A DNA stretch of 43,139 nucleotides from contig RYWJ01000004.1 in NCBI GenBank assembly GCA_003979185.1, positions 32,447-75,585 on the forward strand. Reading direction: 5' to 3'. Below are positions 39,566 through 43,139 of the stretch, piece by piece. Under the pieces are notes generated by a model. The model had not been told where the DNA came from, searched no databases, and was given only the letters and a program-made list of their open reading frames with translations. A program made the translations under genes and the position numbers. Within the stretch, counting starts at the first letter, position 1, and every line of letters begins with the position of its first letter. The DNA comes from Candidatus Saccharimonadota bacterium (lineage in GTDB: Bacteria; Patescibacteriota; Saccharimonadia; Saccharimonadales; Saccharimonadaceae).

Positions 39566-41339
39566 GTCTATGGGAGATGGTAAGCCAAAGAATTTTGGTA
39601 AGACTGTGAAACGTTTTGCCGCCTGCTTGAAGCCTTGGCGTTGGTCGATTGTTCTGGCGATCGTCTTTATGGTAATTTCGTCAATTTTGTCGGTTTTCGG
39701 GCCAATGCTGCTTGGTAATGTGACCACGAGTGCAGTTGATAGTTTGACGAGCACTGGAGCTTTAGACTGGGGTGTTATTAGTAGCTTGCTAATTTGGTTG
39801 GCGATTTTGTATGTCGCTTCGGCGATCTTCAATTACTTACAGAATCTCGTATTAGCGTTAGTAGCAGAACGTTATGGTCAGAAACTACGTGAGCAAATCC
39901 TCGAAAAAATTGCCAAATTGCCGGTTTCGTATTTTGACCAACATCAGTTTGGCGATACTTTATCGCGTATGAGTAATGACGTGGATACGATTGCTAGCTC
40001 GCTGGCGAGGGTATTAGCGGAGGTATTTAGTGATGTAATCGTGATGATTGGTACACTAGTAATGATGATGGTGATTTCAGTTCCGCTGTCGCTAATTTCA
40101 CTGCTTGTGATTCCATTTTCTGTCTTCTTCATCAGTAAGATTGCCAAAAAAGCTCAGGACTGTTTCCGTGCACAGAGGACAATTTTGGGTGAAGTAAATA
40201 ATATTGTCGAGGAAGATTATTCTGGACAATTGGTAATCCAAGCTAACTCATATGAACCGCAAGCGATCGAAAAATTTGGTAAGACTAATCAGCGACTCTA
40301 TAATGCTAGCTGGCAAGCGCAATTCTTTGGCTCGATGGCTTACCCGATTATTAGCGTATTCACGAACCTGAGCTATGCTTTAGTTTGTATTATCGGTGGT
40401 GATCTGGTGATTAAAGGGAAGCTGGCGATTGGGCAGATTCAGTCATTCTTGCAGTACGTCAATCAGTTCAACCGTCCATTATCAGGTGTGGCCCAGATTG
40501 CGGCTAATATTCAGGGAACAATGGCGGCAGCCGAGCGTGTTTTTAATTTCTTGGACGAAAAGGAAGAAGCTCCAGACGCTGAGCCAGCACAGATTGTCAA
40601 GGAAGTGAAAGGGAAAGTAGAATTTCACCATGTCGATTTCTCTTATAATCCCGAGAAAGAAATCATCAAGAACTTTTCTGTCAAAATCAAGCCTGACATG
40701 CAGGTGGCCATCGTTGGTCCGACTGGCGCAGGGAAGACTACGATTATTAATCTGCTAATGCGCTTTTATGACCCGACTAATGGTTATATTTCGATCGACG
40801 GCGTACCAACGCGCGAAATGAAACGTGCGGATGTTCGCAAGATGTTTGGTATGGTTTTGCAAGACACTTGGCTTTTCTCAGGTACGATTGAAGATAACTT
40901 GCGCTATGGCCGTAGTGGTGTATCACATGACGATGTCGTTAAAGCTGCCAAGATGAGCAGTATTCACCACTTCATCGAAAGTTTGCCACATGGTTATAAA
41001 ACGGAAATTTCTGAGGATTCGGACAACATCTCTGCTGGTGAGAAGCAATTATTGACAATTGCGCGCGCTATGGTAGCGAATCCGCCGATGATGATTCTGG
41101 ACGAGGCGACTTCTAATGTTGATACGCGTACAGAACAACTGATTCAGGATGCTTTTGCTAAGCTGACGCACGGTCGCACTTCGTTTGTGATCGCACATCG
41201 TCTATCGACCATTCGTAATTCGGATCTGATCTTAGTCATGAAAGAAGGGAAGATCGTTGAGCAAGGGAAGCACGAAGAGTTACTGAAGGAAAATGGCTTC
41301 TATGCCGAGCTTTATAACTCGCAGTTTGCGGATAGCTAG
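39558..41339 (+). CDS. ABC exporter half-transporter, canonical subunit
   Basis: This 593-residue partner of the preceding gene starts with GTG (39558) behind AGGAGGAC. The transmembrane domain covers about 1-330. The nucleotide-binding domain has GPTGAGKTT (Walker A), MVLQDTWLFSG, ISAGEKQLL (a variant signature, SAGE for SGGQ) and MILDEATSNVD with the catalytic Glu intact. Together the two subunits would have one active and one degenerate ATP site. The variant signature SAGE belongs to the site opposite the partner. Operon ends in the hairpin just after its stop. Confidence 0.9.
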   Translation: MPKSMGDGKPKNFGKTVKRFAACLKPWRWSIVLAIVFMVISSILSVFGPMLLGNVTTSAVDSLTSTGALDWGVISSLLIWLAILYVASAIFNYLQNLVLALVAERYGQKLREQILEKIAKLPVSYFDQHQFGDTLSRMSNDVDTIASSLARVLAEVFSDVIVMIGTLVMMMVISVPLSLISLLVIPFSVFFISKIAKKAQDCFRAQRTILGEVNNIVEEDYSGQLVIQANSYEPQAIEKFGKTNQRLYNASWQAQFFGSMAYPIISVFTNLSYALVCIIGGDLVIKGKLAIGQIQSFLQYVNQFNRPLSGVAQIAANIQGTMAAAERVFNFLDEKEEAPDAEPAQIVKEVKGKVEFHHVDFSYNPEKEIIKNFSVKIKPDMQVAIVGPTGAGKTTIINLLMRFYDPTNGYISIDGVPTREMKRADVRKMFGMVLQDTWLFSGTIEDNLRYGRSGVSHDDVVKAAKMSSIHHFIESLPHGYKTEISEDSDNISAGEKQLLTIARAMVANPPMMILDEATSNVDTRTEQLIQDAFAKLTHGRTSFVIAHRLSTIRNSDLILVMKEGKIVEQGKHEELLKENGFYAELYNSQFADS

Positions 41340-41340
41340 A

Positions 41341-41366
41341 AAAGTCTTTGATGGGGCAGACTTTGT
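41341..41366 (+). terminator. Hairpin after the ABC exporter operon
   Basis: AAAGTCT / AGACTTT stem around TTGATGGGGC. The T-run is short, so termination strength is uncertain. Confidence 0.55.
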
Positions 41367-41438
41367 AGCGGCGGAGGATGCTAGTAGCAGCTTTCAGCAT
41401 CTTTGTTCGATAGCTAGCTAGAAACGCTAGATCTATAG

Positions 41439-41444
41439 TATAAT
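41439..41444 (+). promoter_or_regulatory. -10 box of a leaderless small gene
   Basis: TATAAT followed by 6 bases and ATG 41451, the same spacing as rsmH, tgt and the CYTH gene. Confidence 0.6.
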
Positions 41445-41450
41445 AAGACC

Positions 41451-41597
41451 ATGCATGTAGGTACAATTCTGTTGGCGTGGGTGGCAATTTTTCTAGTCGT
41501 AATCATCGCGATGATGGGGAGTGGCATGCTAGCAATTGAGATAGACTTTGGTAGCAAAGACGATGAGGAAGAAAAGGACGAGAAAACAGGGAATTAA
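41451..41597 (+). CDS. 48-residue single-pass membrane small protein
   Basis: MHVGTILLAWVAIFLVVIIA forms one membrane helix, followed by about 28 residues that end in a highly acidic tail (KDDEEEKDEKTGN). It starts 6 bases after a good -10 box and ends 8 bases before a strong bidirectional terminator, so it is a complete transcription unit. Below the usual ORF size cutoff. The function is not recognised; it could be an accessory subunit of a membrane complex, for example of the ABC exporter just upstream (inference from position only). Confidence 0.6.
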   Translation: MHVGTILLAWVAIFLVVIIAMMGSGMLAIEIDFGSKDDEEEKDEKTGN

Positions 41598-41604
41598 TAG
41601 ATAC

Positions 41605-41634
41605 AAGAATACTCCAGCGCACTGGAGTATTCTT
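41605..41634. terminator. Bidirectional terminator
   Basis: AAGAATACTCCAG-CGCA-CTGGAGTATTCTT, a 13-bp perfect stem between the small gene (+) and the FISUMP gene (-). Confidence 0.8.
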
Positions 41635-41653
41635 GCTTGAGGAAATATGTGCG

Positions 41654-43139
41654 TTAGCTAGTAGCGACGCAGCGTATGGAGAAGCCGAGGTAACGGTTGA
41701 AGTCATTAGCTGGGCGGACACTGCCATTACTGAAGTTCAGGAAGTATGCGTAGGTATTAGAGGAGGCTGTACGTAACCAATAGTAACCCCAAGAACCGAC
41801 GTCGCCCAGTGAGCCATTTGTGATATACCCTCCCGCTACAAATCCTGCTCCACCAAACACCCTACCAGCCATGCCTGTACCAGCTACGTCGCTGACCCAA
41901 GCAGTATTTGCGCTGTCACTATTCACGAGATTCGTATACGAACCATTACCGAGATTTGGCGGAAGCTTCCAGCCTTTCGGGCAAATGCTGCTTGGTGCAT
42001 CGTTGCCAGGGGCTATGGAACTATTGCCACTTCCAGCTGTAGCGGTGTACCAGTTGTAGTATGCGCCTTTGATCAGACTATTATCATAGTAGGCTTTAGC
42101 CTGGTACTGATCGCTACTACTAAACCCAGAGATAGAACTACTTGGTATCGTAAAACTCCCACTGGTCATATCACTATCGCTACTGCTAATAGTTTTATTC
42201 ACTAGATGTAGGCTTTGTGCCATCCAACAATTTCCATCGGCTAGCTTAGCCACCACATACTTACTGCTATCTCTTGTGTCAGTTAGAAGTTTGTAAGCCC
42301 CAATTGGTTCGTTTTTACAAATACTTGAAGTCATTTGTTGCATATTGGTAATGGTAGAAAAACCAGACTTCGGCATAAAAGCTACGGTCTTTGGCGTAGC
42401 AGCTAGTGATAATAAGACACTTGTTCTATAATGCCCACTACTTGCACTCTCTCCAAACTTTGCTGCAAACACTAGCTTCTTAGTAAAGTCTACTGCATCA
42501 TTAGTAATACTATTACTACTGAGGCTTTTACCGCTACCATAACTTGGCATGGTATTGTATGTTAGACTAGTATTCGCAGCAACGGTTTCTCCCCAGCCGT
42601 ATCCCCAGGTATTATCACTAAGATTACTACCAGTTTTACCTCCTGCTCCACCTATAGCTGTATTACCGCTAAGCTGAGAGTTACCATTAGCATAAGAAAT
42701 TTGCAAAGTATAACTTGCTACGTTGCTAGCTTGTACTCTTACGTTATTACTGATATAAGCTGTACTACCAGGAGCAGTATTAGCTATAGAATTGATTGCA
42801 CCACCATTATTGATCGTCAGGGAAGCCGAAGTACTCGAGGCGGAACTATTAGTTTCTGTAAGTCCAACTGGTATACAGAGGTTGGATGGACCGTAGTACT
42901 GACCGAGATATTGACCAGGCGTTCCTGGGTTGCATGATGGTGCTGGGGCTAAGGGTATAATACCATAATCGTCCTCTCCGCTATCCTCCGTTTCAATACT
43001 ACTCTCTCCCTCACCAGACCCTTCTTTCTCCTCCTTCGTATTAGTAGTATAAGTAGTAGAACCATCTTTTACTACGCTTACCTCACTACCCTCTTCCGCA
43101 TACACTCCACTAACTACACTAGGATTAACTATACCATAT
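41654..43139 (-). CDS. Secreted FISUMP-domain surface protein (5' end outside window)
   Basis: The frame is open to the window edge, so at least 494 residues are encoded. The first visible residues (YGIVNPSVVSGVYAEEG) look like the end of a signal peptide cleaved after VYA. Then come an acidic Ser/Glu stretch, a WGY-type beta domain (about 110-260, with NTWGYGW and ASSGHYRTSVLLSL), and a C-terminal FISUMP domain: NMQQMTSSICKNEP, GNCWMAQSLHL, APSSICPKGWKLPPNLG and the variable block GSLGDVGSWGYYWLRTASSNTYAYFL ... RYLGFSIRCVATS. The block at about 41657-41860 aligns with C1-C3. The domain order is reversed relative to the 32738-33991 protein. Confidence 0.8.
   Translation of the reverse strand, partial: YGIVNPSVVSGVYAEEGSEVSVVKDGSTTYTTNTKEEKEGSGEGESSIETEDSGEDDYGIIPLAPAPSCNPGTPGQYLGQYYGPSNLCIPVGLTETNSSASSTSASLTINNGGAINSIANTAPGSTAYISNNVRVQASNVASYTLQISYANGNSQLSGNTAIGGAGGKTGSNLSDNTWGYGWGETVAANTSLTYNTMPSYGSGKSLSSNSITNDAVDFTKKLVFAAKFGESASSGHYRTSVLLSLAATPKTVAFMPKSGFSTITNMQQMTSSICKNEPIGAYKLLTDTRDSSKYVVAKLADGNCWMAQSLHLVNKTISSSDSDMTSGSFTIPSSSISGFSSSDQYQAKAYYDNSLIKGAYYNWYTATAGSGNSSIAPGNDAPSSICPKGWKLPPNLGNGSYTNLVNSDSANTAWVSDVAGTGMAGRVFGGAGFVAGGYITNGSLGDVGSWGYYWLRTASSNTYAYFLNFSNGSVRPANDFNRYLGFSIRCVATS

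Noticed and set aside
1..43139. A DGR reverse transcriptase, accessory (Avd) protein or adenine-rich template repeat inside the window
   Set aside because: No ORF shows reverse-transcriptase motifs, and none of the five domain copies has AAY at most variable codons. If a DGR drives the variation, its core is outside the window.
1..43139. CRISPR array, insertion sequence or prophage
   Set aside because: No regularly spaced repeats, transposase, integrase or phage structural genes are visible.

Overview
The window looks like a chromosomal segment of an ultra-small Patescibacteria (CPR) bacterium, most likely Candidatus Saccharibacteria (TM7). This rests on gene content: a reduced division/wall (dcw) cluster, ParAB, RNase J, ClpC under a perfect CIRCE element, LPXTG-type and FISUMP-type surface proteins, and no biosynthetic operons. 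UGA is used as a stop (ftsW ends in TGA), so the UGA=Gly code of Gracilibacteria/SR1 does not apply. Phylum assignment is inference; no rRNA is present.

Layout. 0-2 kb: the end of a Pro/Glu-rich repeat protein, an LPXTG surface protein, a long inverted repeat, and an orphan FISUMP cassette (C1) abutting the rplU terminator. 2-9 kb: membrane glycosyltransferase, parA-parB, two tandem paralogues of unknown function, RNase J. 9-14.6 kb: CIRCE-controlled clpC, a membrane HELLH metallopeptidase and clpP, then a nucleotidase and RNase HI. 14.7-19.5 kb: an LPNTG protein, slipin, CYTH protein, a surface-protein/membrane-partner pair, ribosomal protein L25. 19.5-22.7 kb: a PfkB-aldolase fusion and an orphan KwaB-like protein. 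23-32.6 kb: rsmH, a 22-codon ORF with a structured leader, an FtsL-like gene, cassette C2, a peptidase E-like gene, cassette C3, then ftsI-mraY-ftsW-murG-ftsQ-like. 32.7-43.1 kb: a complete FISUMP surface protein, tRNA-Gln, an AI-2E family permease, tgt and a YhhQ-type transporter (queuosine salvage), a heterodimeric ABC exporter, a tiny membrane protein, and a second FISUMP surface protein running off the window.

The most striking signal is a set of five copies of one C-terminal FISUMP domain: two in full secreted proteins and three as free-standing ~70-codon cassettes (C1 minus, C2 minus, C3 plus). The cassettes start at nearly the same domain position, end at the same stop, and share a ~32-bp non-coding 3' tail. 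Between copies, scaffold codons are nearly constant, while about 20 codons vary mainly at positions 1 and 2 and almost always stay NNY. This is the footprint expected of adenine-directed mutagenesis of AAY codons by a diversity-generating retroelement (DGR), or of a cassette-donor gene-conversion system. No reverse transcriptase or adenine-rich template is in the window.

A second theme is transcription: ten genes have a -10 hexamer only 6-10 bases before the ATG and no Shine-Dalgarno sequence, implying leaderless mRNAs. Genes inside operons use Shine-Dalgarno sites or stop/start overlaps.
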